Shown here: positions 24,605-36,343 of the stretch, piece after piece
Numbering within the stretch: the stretch's first letter is position 1
Layout: each line of letters begins with the position of its first letter
Assembly: GCA_004335835.1 (NCBI GenBank)
Contig: RWJK01001658.1
Location: 6,312-70,311 of the forward strand
Source of the DNA: Scenedesmus sp. ARA3
Taxonomy: Eukaryota; Chlorophyta; Chlorophyceae; Sphaeropleales; Scenedesmaceae
Length of the DNA: 64,000 nt
Direction of reading: 5' to 3'
The notes under the pieces: model-generated
What the model was told of the DNA's origin: nothing
The model's input: only the letters and a program-made list of their open reading frames with translations
Database searches by the model: none
Program-made: the position numbers and the translations under genes

Positions 24605-27600
24605 ACATGGAAGCAGAGCCTAAACTATCGTGTGCAACATTTGTGCGGGATGTCTAGGGGCACCTATGTTGCTGTCAGCCTGGTGCAGTGATTTCCCCGG
24701 CCGTGCTGGTAACCTGCTGCGACATGCAGATTGTGCATGCAAACACATGGAGCACGCGTACTTTCAACGTGAGTAGCTGCGTTAAAATGCCAGCAACTGT
24801 TTTGGCGAGCTGTTTGACGCATCCGAATACATTTCCTCCCTTCCCTGCCATGGCGTCATGCAAAACACAATTCACCTCAGCAGCCACATATGGCTGCTGT
24901 ACAGCAGCACCGGCTTTGCTTCAAAAACACAGAGCAATGCTGCAGTGGGTTGAGCCTCACAGCTGCAGCTCAGCTTACCTTGAACTAGCTCTGGTGGGGG
25001 GGTCCCTGGCTTTCAGGCTGCCGCAGCTGAAGCCAGCACACGCGTTCTGCACAGCAGGAGGAAAACACGCATGTCAGACGCGAAATCCAACAGCAAAACA
25101 CAATTTCCAACCAACAACCACATCTGCATGATGTTGCGTAGCACGGCAGGAAGTATGTACAGGCGTGGTTGCAAAACGTGTGCCAGATATGTGTCATCAA
25201 ACAAGGTCTTCAAACCTGCTGCACCACTTACGCAGCAGATAGGAAAGGATGGGCGAATGTTGCGCGGAAGGGCTGGGTTGCTGCGGCTGAGTCCTGGTGG
25301 GCAGGCGAAGCTGGTACATGTGTCCTACAGCATGAGCAACAATCAACAGGCAGATCTCAGTTTGGTGGGATTCACTGCAACAACAGCCTGAGGCTTCTGT
25401 GAAAGCCTCTTCAGCACTGAGGCAGCATCTGTTCGCATATATGCAGATGCGGCTCTGCTTAATGCACGCAAAGAAACATGGGAGCGTCCACACGCTGCAC
25501 ATGCATGCATGATGCAGCCGCACCACGTGCATGCACGATGCAGCCGCACCATGTGCAGTACATGTTTGCACGCATGACCACTGTGCTTCTCAACATCCCG
25601 TTTCGAAATCCAAACCACAAACCGCAACCGCACGCTCACGCAGCACAGCTGCTCCAGTGGCGGAGGCGCGTATGTCACCGCAATGGTCGCTGCGTCTCGC
25701 TTCAGCACGCCAGAGCTGCAGCTGGCACCAACAGAGGCACAGGTCTGCTGCTGCGGCGGCCATGGGTACCACCATGGGATGATAATGGGCTGGGGGCTAG
25801 GAGAGGGGGAAGGTGATGGTGATGGGGAGGGGCTAGCAGCAGGTGATGGGGAGGGTGATGTTGAAGGGGATGGGGAAGGGGAGGGTGAGGTAGATGGGCT
25901 GGGCTGTGGGATCTGAGCTGTGGGGCTAGGGCTGAGGCTGGGGCTAGAGCTGGGGCTGGGGCTGACAGGTGGAGCAACTGCAGCAACACACGGGCAGCAC
26001 ACACAGGGCTGGATGAGTTGGAAGCATTTGCTGGAACCCATGTGCGCAGACATCGAGTGAAAGAGGCAGGGGCTTGATCACCAGCTCGTGCTGGGTGCGG
26101 TGCGTCAAACAGCTTGCAGATCCACAGCTGCACTGTGACTGTACATGCATGTACTGTGATCAAGCGTAACTGAAGTTGCAGGAGCATTAGGAAGAGCACA
26201 GGTGGCAGCACAGAGCAGGATGTCATAATGTGCTGTTACGAGTGTTGGCAGCACAGCACAGAGGACGTCAAAGCACATGTGCCAGACCGCGCAGCCGCAC
26301 CTTCCCTGCATTCGCCCTTTGAAACGGCCCCTGCGTCACTAGTGTGGCCCTCCGGGCAGGGCTGGCAGCTGCTGCTGCTGTCATTGGCCGGCCCTCCTCT
26401 CCCGTATGTGCCAGGCTTGCAGCGGCGGCAGGTGCCATTGCCAGCAGCACCAAAGCCCATTGTGCATGCTGCAGCACGAGCAGCACCCGAAACCCGCACA
26501 TCTTGACACGGTGCTTGGTGTACTGAGCAGTGCCATGCAATGCCATGCTATGCATGTGCAGCACTGCGCAGTGGACTGCATAATGCCATTTTCAGTGCAA
26601 CGGCGCCTGATGCAATTGGCGGTTCCAAGTGCAGATCTCACGGCATGAGCAGCACCAAGCAGGCCATTGTCAGGTTATGTACGTGCAGCTGTTCCAGCCA
26701 AAAGATAAATAAGCCGCATGGTGCCTGCGCAGGAATATGCGCAGCTCTTTCACCATGCAGCATTCCTATGCCATGCAAACCATCAGCTTGCCGCAGTGGC
26801 TGCAGCAGTACAACACAGCACAGACAGCACGGAGCAGTCTGGCTTGCCTGAGCAGTGCACCCTGTCAGCACCCACAGTTGTCCTGCCCTTGGGGCATGCG
26901 TTGCAGGCTGGTGCTGTGGTCAGGGCACCTCCACGAGATGTAGTGCCAGGCAAGCACACCCTGCAGACCTGCAACACCTGCTGATTGCCGTCAGTGCCTG
27001 TGACTGTGATGTTGTCCAGCCACCTCCCTGGAGAGCAGCCTGCAGTGGCGGCAGCAGCAGCAGCAGCAGCAACGCCAGTAGCAGCAGCAGCAGCAGGGGT
27101 GATGGTGTCTGTAGTTGAGGCTATGGTAACCTGCGCACCAGGCCGACATGGTGTAGCAGGAGCAATGACTGCAGTAGCAGCAGCGGCAGCTGCAAAGCAA
27201 TGGATACAATACTGATGTGTGCCTAGCTCAACCCAGCAGCATGCCGCAGACTGTGGCTTGCGCTGCAATCCCAGCATCCTACATGTGCACTCACCATCGC
27301 ATTTTGCCGAAGCTGCCGTTACTGTTGTCAGGCCCCTAGTGCAGTTGCGGCACGCCTTCCATCCTGCAGCTGCAAACGTGCCCCGCTTGCAGGCCACACG
27401 AGCAGCTCTACCTTCTGCTGCAGGCACATAACCAGCCTTGCAGCAGTTGCACGGGCGCTGGTTTGGCTGCAGCTTAGGGTCTGCTGGACACACCAGGCAG
27501 GTCTTGTGGCAGTGGGTGGTGGTGCGAGTTGCAGCTGCGGCAATGCAGTGTGATGCGGCACCTGTAGGAGTAGCAGCACTGCTGTCGGCTGCTGCTGCTA

Positions 27601-27865
27601 GCGTTTCACCCACAACGTCTTGCTCTGGTGTTGTAGCTGCATGCTGCAGCGTGCGCAGCAGTGGCCGCGCACGCTGCCCTAGCCACAGCTGCTCTTTCTC
27701 ACAATCTCCTGTGCTAGCTGATAGAACCGCATCACTCTGCTGGTCCTCTAGTTTCAAGCTGCTGTGGCGCGCTTGGTGCCGCCGCCGCTGCTGCTGGGCC
27801 TGCACTGCTGCTCCCAACAGCAGCAGCACCAAGATTAAATTCACCAAAGCTTGGTTGAGCTGCAT
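23673..27865 (-). CDS. Secreted Cys-rich and Ser-Pro-rich wall-type protein
   Basis: Starts at ATG 27865 with a signal peptide (LVNLILVLLLLGAAVQA). Exons joined in phase: 27865-27295, 27189-26848, 26468-26301, 25977-25679 and 25046-24979; later exons 24501-24376 and 24003-23673 also join in phase, but the link between the two groups (24.5-25.0 kb) is unresolved and the stop lies below 23673. Modules in order: Cys-rich units of the GCC2/GCC3 ephrin-receptor-like type (CRVCLPGTTSRGG, then CNACPKGRTT; CRRCKPGTYGRGG, then CQPCPEGHTS), a (SP)n stretch of about 60 residues typical of hydroxyproline-rich wall glycoproteins, two short CASVGASCSSG-like units encoded by adjacent exons, and a C-terminal segment with YTLNIVITVKDT. 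A wall or matrix role is inferred. The intron after 26848 starts with GC rather than GT. Confidence 0.65.
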
Positions 27866-28579
27866 GTCAAAGGTGGTCAAACATGTGATGGGGTCCACCT
27901 ATGCTGAACAGCTTGCACCATCGGCAGTAAAACCGAATCCCTTGGCTGGTGATGAGGCAAATGCTTTCGGAGTTTGGGGTAGGCTGCAAGACCAAGTTTG
28001 ATGTTAAGAGTCTAAAACAGTTATCTGTACTTTACAGCTTAGTTTTCTCCTTATATGTGATGGAAAGAACCGGCATTTTCAAAAGTCGTCCTTTCGGCAA
28101 CGCACTTACGAAAGCTGCAGCTGGAGTCGAGTTCGTGGCATGTTGGAAAATGCTAAAGGCATGTCTAACCTGTCAAAAGATCGTTAATCATGAAAGATAG
28201 AATGAGGCTGCGATAGCGAACATGCTGCAAACTGACAGGTTTACGCCCCCACGATGACACACTGGTATCGGCTCTTGTACTGGGTCCGAGCTGCCGAATC
28301 ATGACAGTAACCATCTTGTTACAAACAGCAATGGTTTTAGACGTGGAGCAGGTGGTTGCCTGACATACGCAACCAAGCCAGGTGACATGGCCATTGTGTA
28401 CCATTGCTAGTCACTGGCAACAGTAGTACAATGCATTGTACCGTTCATATGAACAAGGCGTTCATCAGACAACAATGTTGCTGGAGCAACAAAATTGAAT
28501 ATAGCAGGAGAAAGGCAGAGACCAGCAGCACACAAATGTCACTGCTGATGCAACAGCCCTGCTACCACATCAGCCGCAT
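27866..28579. other. Intergenic region upstream of the Ser-Pro-rich gene
   Basis: No exon is recognised. The region holds the promoter of the gene starting at 27865 (-) and the 3' flank of the glycosyltransferase gene (-). It is AT-richer than the surrounding DNA and nearly free of triplet tracts. Confidence 0.4.
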
Positions 28580-28584
28580 TTACA
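28580..28584 (-). terminator. Polyadenylation signal of the glycosyltransferase gene
   Basis: TTACA on the + strand is TGTAA on the coding strand, about 80 bases past the stop at 28664. This spacing is normal for chlorophyte mRNAs. Another copy lies at 28320-28324. Confidence 0.5.
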
Positions 28585-28663
28585 GGCCGCTGCCTGAACC
28601 CGAATGGCTCAGCCTACCATAGGATGGCCTAGCAGGTCTGGTGACCACACCTCCCTAGGCCTG

Positions 28664-28919
28664 CTACACTCGCAGCTGCATGGCTGCAGGCGGCCCGGCT
28701 GTGTACACCACAGGCACCACGAACCACAGGCACACCACCGCACCCAGGCCGCTGAGCATGCTCACAAACTGCATCCAGAAGCACATGTTGTGCAGGCTGT
28801 CGCTGCTCAGGAAAAGGCTGCCGAAGAACAGCAGCGGCGGCACAGCGTTGTACAGCGCCCACAGCATGGGCAGCGCCAGCCACGCCGTCAACGCCTGGTA
28901 CACGTACACCTGGTCGGGT

Positions 28920-28978
<59 letters not shown>

Positions 28979-29509
28979 AAGATGATGGTTCTTGCTTGTG
29001 CCACTGACAGAGTCGTCCAGCAAAAGGCACACGGCACTTGAGAGTGCAGGCGCTGCGCTGCGAGCAGTTGCCGGCCGGCAGCAGGCACTGTGACAGAATG
29101 CTGACGATCGCGGATTTGAACAAACACATGCATTGTGTCATGCATTGTGTCGTGCAATGCATATGCTCTGTGCAGCGCACCTGGTGTAGGCCCAGCACCA
29201 GCGTGTTGGCGCATAGAGCACACCACTACGTGCATTACATCAAATGCATGTGTGCCGTGCAATGTGTATGCTCTGTGCAGTTCACCTGGTGCAGGCCCAG
29301 CACCAGCGTGTTGGCGCACAGAACACACCACTACACGCTGAAAGTGCCATTGGTGGAGATGCTTGCGTGTCATGCAGCGTGTATGCTCTGTGCCGCGCCT
29401 CACCTGGTGCAGCCCCAGCACCAGCGTGTTGGCGCACAGCGACAGGCACAGCGCCATGAACAGCTTGTCGGGGATGCACTCGTCCTCCTTCTTCTGAGGG
29501 CCTGACAGG

Positions 29510-29549
<40 letters not shown>

Positions 29550-32500
29550 GAGCACACAGAGCAGCCGGAACCAGCTTCAGCTGCCTGACATTCTGTCACT
29601 GACGGTGTCATGTACAGCACTGCTGTGGTGCCGGTTTAGCCAGCACAGAGCCAGGCTCATCAGACTGCACACTCAACCACTGACGGACAATAACCTCAGT
29701 AAACAAGACCATCGCAACAGACTAGACCACCTCCAAACCGCTAAAAGATCACTAACATTGGCACCTCACCTGCGGGTGCCGGCTGCGGCTGGTACAGCTG
29801 TGGCAGCGTGGCCTGGTTGAAGCGCCTGGTCAGACTTGTCAAGCGGTGCATCAGCGCCGACTGGATCTGCGCAGTGGCGCCAGTGGCGCCGCCTGCGCCG
29901 GTCTTCTCTGTGGGCTTGAAGCCTGCCTTCTTTTTGATGTGCACCTTGGACAGCAGCGTGTTGGCAATGGCCTGGAGGGTGAAAGCATATGTAACAGAGG
30001 CAGACTGTCAGCAGCAGCAGCCGCAGCCTGCTGTTCATTGCATCGTGCCCGTTGTCCTGCGCACTGCTTTAGAAGCCGGTCCCTCTGGGACCACACAGAC
30101 CTAGCACTAGAGGCTGTCGCAAGAGAGCAGCGTTAAATGACAGCGGCACACACGTGTTCCCACCTTGGCGTACGTGAAGGACAGCAGGTAGTTGGACACG
30201 TTGGCCATCCAGATGCCGCGCATGTGCTCGGCAACATGGAAGTAGTTCATGACCTGCAGCAGCAGCAGCAGCAGCACCCATCAACGTTCAGTGTTCTGCT
30301 AGGTGCAACAAAGCAGCAGTGCCAGCTGCGGCTGCTGCCCTTTGTTTGCTCAGCCATCACAGCACTGCATGCTGCCAGCTAGCTGCCCACAGTTTTGTAA
30401 TTGGTTCATTCAGGTCTCGATTCATTCAAATCTGCTTAACTCAACTTCAGTGTAACAATGGCGTAATGCAGATGCTGACTGAGCAAGCTCAGCTCACCAC
30501 AAAGTTGGCGATCAGGTATAGTGACGCCGCCAGTGCAAACTCGGGGCCGAACTTTACGGGCTGGATCTCAAACATCAAGCTGATGAAAGGCACCAGCAGG
30601 AAGGTCCAGGTGGTGATGATGGTGCAGAAGTAGGACCAGGTGCCGTTGTTGTACAGCAGCTTGTGCAGCAGCGGCAGCTTCCAGCGCAGCAGCGGGTTGC
30701 GGCTGCTGAAGAACACCTGCAGTGTATCAGCAGCAGCACCAGCAGCGGAGGCATAATCGGTGTTAGGAAACTCGATGTGCAACTCATCCCTAGCCAGCTG
30801 CAGAACAGCTGCATTATGAATATGTCGCTTGGAGAGTTTCAGAAGCAGGGCGCAAGGCTGCAGTTGCCTTGGGCCAGTTCAGCTCTGTCGTTCTGACACT
30901 GCAGTCTCTCAGCTCCTGCCGCACAACCATCTGCATGTGACCCTTAGTCCACCTGCTGCACGTGCTGCGACATATGTGATACGTGCCACTATTCCCATCG
31001 ATCAAATGCGTGTGTGGCCAAACTGCAACCTGTAAGGGTGCCCCTGCCCCCCACCTGCATGTGGCCCTTGGTCCACCTGCTGCGCTGCCGCAGCACGTTG
31101 CGCAGCTCCTCAGGCGCCTCGCCCACTGCCAGGTACTCCGCCTGCAGCCATACAACAAACAGGTGTGCAGCTGATGTTGAGCACTGCAGACATGTGTAGC
31201 TCTTCAAGCGCCTTGCCTACATCTGATTACTCTGCCTTCATGGCATGATGCATGACCATACACACGCACGCACAAGCAGCATATGTAAGGGCATAACTCT
31301 AGCTGCAGACAGCAGACCCAAGCATGCTGGCATGCTTCAAGTGAGTCGTGAGCAAGCTGCTGCTGCAGACGTGCTGCCGCTGCAGAAGTGCTGCTGCTGC
31401 AAGCGTTGCCTGGCAGTACTGGCGTTTCTGCTGCTGCCGGCTCTCACCAGGTACTCCCCCTTGAAGCCAGCCGCCTTGAGCTCCATCGACAGCGCATAGT
31501 CCTCTGCAGCAGCAGCAGCAGCAGCAGTTTAGCGCAGGCATCGCGACCAACACACGCTGGGACAGCACTCTGTGCTGTGTTGGTGTGCAGGAGGCTGCAC
31601 AGGCCGCATCGCAATTGCCTGCCGCCCGTCCGCACCTGTGATGCAGTATTCGGGGAACCAGCCCACTGAGCCCAGCGCCCTGGCACGCAGGCAGAAGTTG
31701 GTGCCTGTCCAGCAGCAGCAGCAGCAGCAGCAGCAGGGCGATCAGTAGAAATACATAATGCTACTTCGTTGCTGTCGCAACTTCAGCACAGACCACACCA
31801 ATTCCGGTGTGGTGTGAGAAGTCTGATCTCTCCTCATCAAGTGCCTCTGGATTGGCTGTGCTTTTAGACTTGCGTGCAATGTGGCCTGGTGCCGAATACC
31901 TGTTACAGTGCAGGCACTACCAACAGTATCACAGCAGCCCAGCCATTTGCAACATGCAGGATTGCAACATGCAAGATGCGCTGCTTGCACCATGGAGTGC
32001 AACACTGCAACCATGGCCCACCTGTGCATGCGATGTAGCCCATGGCAGACAGGCCAGGCAGCACATACTCCCAGAACTGCCTGCAAGACCAGGCAACACA
32101 GCAGCAGCAGCCAGCAGCTCGTGAATGCAGCCTACATGACATCACATCTGCTGTGCAGCATGCTTATGTATGCACTCAGAAGCTTGCTGCATGGCACAGC
32201 GTATGTGCGGGCGTGCCACAGAGTGGACTGCATTGAGCCTCTCGTTGGCTCCTGACTGGGGTTCCCACTCCTCGTTGAGTGGAGCATGTAATGTAATGTA
32301 ATGCATTGCCAGACAGTCCTGCTGCTATAAGCTACTGCATACTAGTGTTTTTCAGTGAACACATATGGCCTGCTAGGTGACGAAGCTGCAGCTGGTGGCT
32401 CACTGGTTGGCGTTGTTGTAGATGTCTGTGGCGGGGTTGACGTTGCTGAAGCCCTGAGGGGACAGGCACAGCGCGACAGCGTCGTCACACATCACCTCCA

Positions 32501-35500
32501 GGATCTGCAGTGAAACAGCATCACTGTCATCAGCAGCAGTTGCAGCAAGTATCTCAAATAAACAAGCTCAGCAACAGATGGTATCCTTATACACTTTGAC
32601 GCCCCCCCCAACCACCTTGATGAAGAAGTGGGGCTTGGCCTGCATGTCAGCATCAAATTTCATGCCACAGGTACCAAGCCAACTCTCTACACAGGCAACA
32701 GCCGCATCACACGAAGTTCCGCCCCACCTTGGTGAAGAAGTGCGGCTTGGCCTGCATGTCAGCCCTGATCACGTTGCGGCAACAATATAATGCACAGTGC
32801 AGCATGCATCGCTGCATAACCGGTGCGGCTCCCCACCTTGTTGAAGAAGTGCGGCTTGGCCTGCATGTCACTCAACACCAGCCTTGGCAGCCCAGTTGTC
32901 GCACCGAACATCGTGCTACAGGTAATCAACATCATGTCAAGTGCCCACCTTGGTGAAGAAGTGCGGCTTGGCCACGTTGGCCTGCATCAAGCTAAACAAC
33001 ACGCCACAGGCAGGATCCCGAATCCTAGCACAGGCAACAGCCGCATCACACCAATCTCAGCCCCACCTTGGTGAAGAAGTGCGGCTTGGCCTGCATGTCA
33101 AAACCAGTTCTCATGACAAGGCATTGAGCCAAAGCTCACGCCACAGGTACCAAGCCAACCTTCTACACAGGCAACAGCCGCATCACACCAATCTCAGCCC
33201 CTACCTTGGTGAAGACGTATGGCTTGGCCTGCATGTCACAACCAGTTCTCATGACAAGGCATCGAGCCAAAGCTCACGCCGCAAGTACCAACCAACTCTC
33301 TGCACAGGTAACAGCCGCATCACAGCAACCCCACTGGGGTTGAGTCCCCACCTTCGTGAAGAAGTGCGGCTTGGCCTGCATGTCGGCGTCAAACACCACC
33401 ACCACCTCCTCCAGTGGGATGGTGCCGGGCGCATCCGCGTACTGCTTGTAGATGATGTTGCGCAGCACGTTGTTCAGGTTGGCGCTGCAGCAGAGGAAGC
33501 ACAAGTGACATAGGCAGTGAGCGTCACACACTCCTGCGCGGCTGCAGTCCAGAAACGGGCGAAACGAAGACAGCACTGCTGCTTCAATTTTATGGGCAGG
33601 CACATAAGCACAAAATACTGTCTGTTGACAGCCGTGCTGTGAGCGCATATGCTTGCATGCTGAGTTTGGTGCACATGTAACTGCAACAGCGCAGCCGCGC
33701 TCACCTCTTGCCATTGATCTCGCCCTTGACCCGCGACCTGCAATGCAGGTGCATACAACAGAACATAAGCACTGTCAGCAGCATCTCTGAAGGCTGACAG
33801 CTGAGCCCTCTTGCACAGCCAAGCAGCAAGCAAAGCTGCAGCAAATACCCCCCTCCTCCCCAGTAATGTTTGCTGCACCATGCAGCACAGCATACAAGCA
33901 TCAGGGCGTCAGCACACAAGCAGCCCCCCTACACCCTCACCTGCCCGTGACGTAGTGCACCTGCCCCTTGTGCCCCTGCCCGTACGTGTGCTCCAGCCAC
34001 GCCCGCTTCTCTGCATACTTGCCATCATCACACAGGTACAGCTGCAGCAATCTGCCCCAAACAACTGCCGCACCACACAGCTCATCACACGCAGCACATG
34101 GCAAACAGCCCGGCCAATGCCCACCCCTCTGTCGCCTCACCTGCCCGTCACGTAGTGCAATTGCCCCTTGTGCCCCTGCCCGTACGTGTGCTCCAGCCAC
34201 GCCCGCTTCTCTGCATACTTGCCATCATCGCACAGGTACAGCTGCAGCAATCTGGCCCAAACAACCGTCGCACCACACAGCTCATCACACGCAGCGACAT
34301 GTCGAAAAGAGGCCAGTGCCCCACCTCCTCTTCCCAGGGCCTCACCTGCCAGTCACGTAGTGCACCTGCCCCTTGTGCCCCTGCCCGTACGTGCGCTCCA
34401 GGCACGCCCGCTTCTCCCCATCTTTGCCGTCATCGCACAGGTACAGCTCCCGAGTCACGCCAGGGGGCAGGGCTGCCTCCATGGCTGCTGCCACTGTGGC
34501 GCTGACTGTGCCCAGGGACTCCTTGTAGCAGGGCACCAGCACGCGCACCGTAAACCTGAAGGGGCAACAGCATGGGTGAGTGGGTGAGGGTGGCACTGAG
34601 TATGGCGCTGACGGTGCCTAGGCTTTCCTTTTAGCAGGGCACCAGGTGCCCAGCGACTCCTTGCCGCAGGGCACCAGCACGCGCACCGTGAACCTGCATG
34701 CAAATTGATGAGATTGAGTGCACAGCACGATGGGACCATGCAGCAGCCAGGTATGCGAAGCTCTACTTCCAGGTAGGACTCCTGCCAAACCTGCCGCTGT
34801 ACAACTTTGTGCACGACCCCGTGACCCAACTGCAACATATCAACCCAGCGCATCACTTCGTCGTAGGGCTATGTGAAGCCTTCACCTGCGTTTGCTGTTT
34901 TCAACAACGCTATGATGCTTGCAGACTACACAATAAAGCCGGCAAACTTCACTCGCGGCCCTCACCTCTTGTCAGGCTCTGTGAAGCCGTCATCTGCTGG
35001 CAGACCGGGGCTGCCTGTGGGGTGTGTATGCACGCAGTTGAGCGCAGCATAGGGGATGACTGCGGTGATGCCGATGATCTCAACCGCCAGGACGCAGCAG
35101 GAGTACCTGCAGGAAGTGGGTGCAGCATAGGAGTTCATTCAAGCTTTACTGCTCTCGCCAGCTCTATGACGCAGCCGCTGTGTGTCACTAGCAGCGCTTC
35201 ATGCTGATGGTGCTGTATAGTTTAGTGTTCACTCCCGCTGCCCCTGTTGCTGCTCTTGCAGCATTGTTGAATTCAGTGCTGCTTTGTGTCTGCTCCAGAG
35301 CATCTCACTTCCGCTGCTGCACTTTTGGATGCACACTCTCCTTGCTGCTTGGCGATGTTGACATTGCCACGACCATAGCAGCAGCTCACATTTGCCGCCC
35401 TGCTGCTGCTGCTGCTGCTGCTGCTGCGGCCCACTCACCACTTGTCTTTCATGTCCAGCGTGAAGGCGATCCGCACATACAGGTAGTAGATTGTGGCAGC

Positions 35501-36286
35501 CGCATACAGCAGCGCAGCCATGACAGCAAACCAGCTGGCATCCTTGCGCAGCGGCGTGCGGCTGCCCCAGCTAACTGCATGCTTGCCATGTGCTGCTGGT
35601 GGGGCTGTGGGTAGGGGCGCGATGCTGCTGCCGCTGCTGCTGCTGATGCGTCCAGAGGCTGATGTGCCTAGTGGGGCTCCTCCTGCAGGTGTTGTTGTTT
35701 GCAGGACATGTACGGCACAGACAAATGCAGCATGTCTAAGAGTTTCCTGCAAGTCCTGGGTGTGTTAGGTGTTGCTGGACTGACTGACTGCAATGGCAGG
35801 CTGCATGGCACTGACAGGCCCTGCTTCCCTGTTGGCTGCCTTGTAGGCCTCGCAGGACTTGGAGCAACCGTCATTGCCTGTTGCTGCTGCTGGTGGTATG
35901 GTGTGGTATGCTGATGATATGGTATGCTGGAGCTGCCGAGCTCACGCAGCCAAACAACATCAGTAGCTGCTGCAGCTATCGCTGCTGCTCCTTTCTCTGC
36001 TGTGAACTGTACAGCACAACTACTACGTCCCCGGCATTCCAACAAGCGACTCACCCACAGAGGTCTGAAAGCCATGCCGCTGAAACGGCTGACTGTTTGC
36101 TTTTGGGGAATCATACAGCAGCTGCGCGCCAGCAACCTGAACAGGCGGGTACATCATGCCAGGCTGTGCTGCCTGGCCACTGCCGCTGGACTCCCTGTCC
36201 CTGCTGCTGGCCTTGCGCCCGACACGCACTGGAAGTGGAAAGACGGGGACACTGCTGGCAGCAAGCAAGCCATCAACAGCACACAT
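28664..36286 (-). CDS. Processive family-2 glycosyltransferase, cellulose-synthase-like
   Basis: Exons joined in phase: 36286-36055, 35682-35439, 35106-34966, 34555-34346, 33737-33705, 33484-33352, 32504-32404, 32080-32022, 31704-31636, 31503-31448, 31141-31055, 30716-30498, 30253-30164, 29971-29770, 29501-29404 and 28909-28664, giving 739 aa (start 36157 is possible). Two N-terminal membrane helices (ASWFAVMAALLYAAATIYYL; VLAVEIIGITAVIPYAAL) precede the GT2 core with all processive motifs: CDDGKDG (Asp 247/248), FDADMQ (319/321), ITED (407-409) and QRSRW (445-449). C-terminal helices follow (YFCTIITTWTFLLVPFISL; LFFGSLFLSS; GAVVCLWFVVPVVY). The family polymerises UDP-sugars into beta-glucans across the plasma membrane; the exact product is not deducible. 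An extra Cys-rich exon at 29087-29040 (CLLPAGNCSQRS) is possible but does not join in phase. One exon is only 33 bases. Confidence 0.88.
29179..29322 (-). repeat. Two copies of a glycosyltransferase exon end
   Basis: The end of the exon at 29501-29404 (ANTLVLGLHQ then GTGAGG) recurs twice downstream in the intron, at 29283-29322 and 29179-29218. Each copy keeps the CAG|GT donor or a one-base variant (TACACCAG|GTGCG). Flanking intron sequence (TGCACAGAGCATACA) is also repeated. Confidence 0.88.
30928..30957 (-). repeat. Copy of the QxxRW exon end
   Basis: The end of exon 31141-31055, encoding SRWTKGHMQ, recurs once in the following intron with a few substitutions. This is the edge that carries the QxxRW motif. 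Confidence 0.75.
32608..33240 (-). repeat. Six intronic copies of the DxD exon end
   Basis: The last 36 bases of exon 33484-33352 (DMQAKPHFFTK plus donor G|GTGG) recur six times in the following 850-base intron, ending near 33203, 33064, 32946, 32836, 32725 and 32610. Spacing is 110-140 bases because each unit includes ~75-100 bases of intron start. The sequences are 85-100% alike over the exon part. The copies cannot extend upstream into the rest of the exon, so they look like decoy donors or decayed exon ends. Confidence 0.92.
33941..34241 (-). repeat. Two near-complete copies of the DDG exon
   Basis: Copies at 34241-34141 and 34041-33941 repeat the last 101 bases of exon 34555-34346, encoding LYLCDDGKYAEKRAWLEHTYGQ and onward. 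Both have their own acceptor (GCTGCAG|CTG) and donor (GGCAG|GTGAGG), so each could be recognised as an exon. Their phase does not fit the preceding exon (which ends two bases into a codon), so direct inclusion would shift the frame. They differ from the joined exon at the same residues (YAEKRAW for DGEKRAC), so they arose from one another or are closer to the ancestral sequence. Confidence 0.9.
34607..34695 (-). repeat. Upstream copy of the DDG exon start
   Basis: The acceptor and first ~50 bases of exon 34555-34346 (FTVRVLVPC, KESLGT) recur upstream at 34690 with acceptor CATGCAG|GTTCACGG, followed by a second, partly garbled piece of the same sequence. This copy is on the acceptor side, as expected for an exon-start duplication. 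Confidence 0.8.
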
Positions 36287-36343
36287 GCGGGATGCAAAGT
36301 AAGGCAGCAGAGCACAAGCAGGCTCCTGCTGCTGTGTTGACAC

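Noticed and set aside
32608..33400. CRISPR-like array (short repeats with spacers of ~75-100 bases)
   Set aside because: The repeat is a coding exon end with a donor, spacers are themselves repeated, and the genome is eukaryotic.
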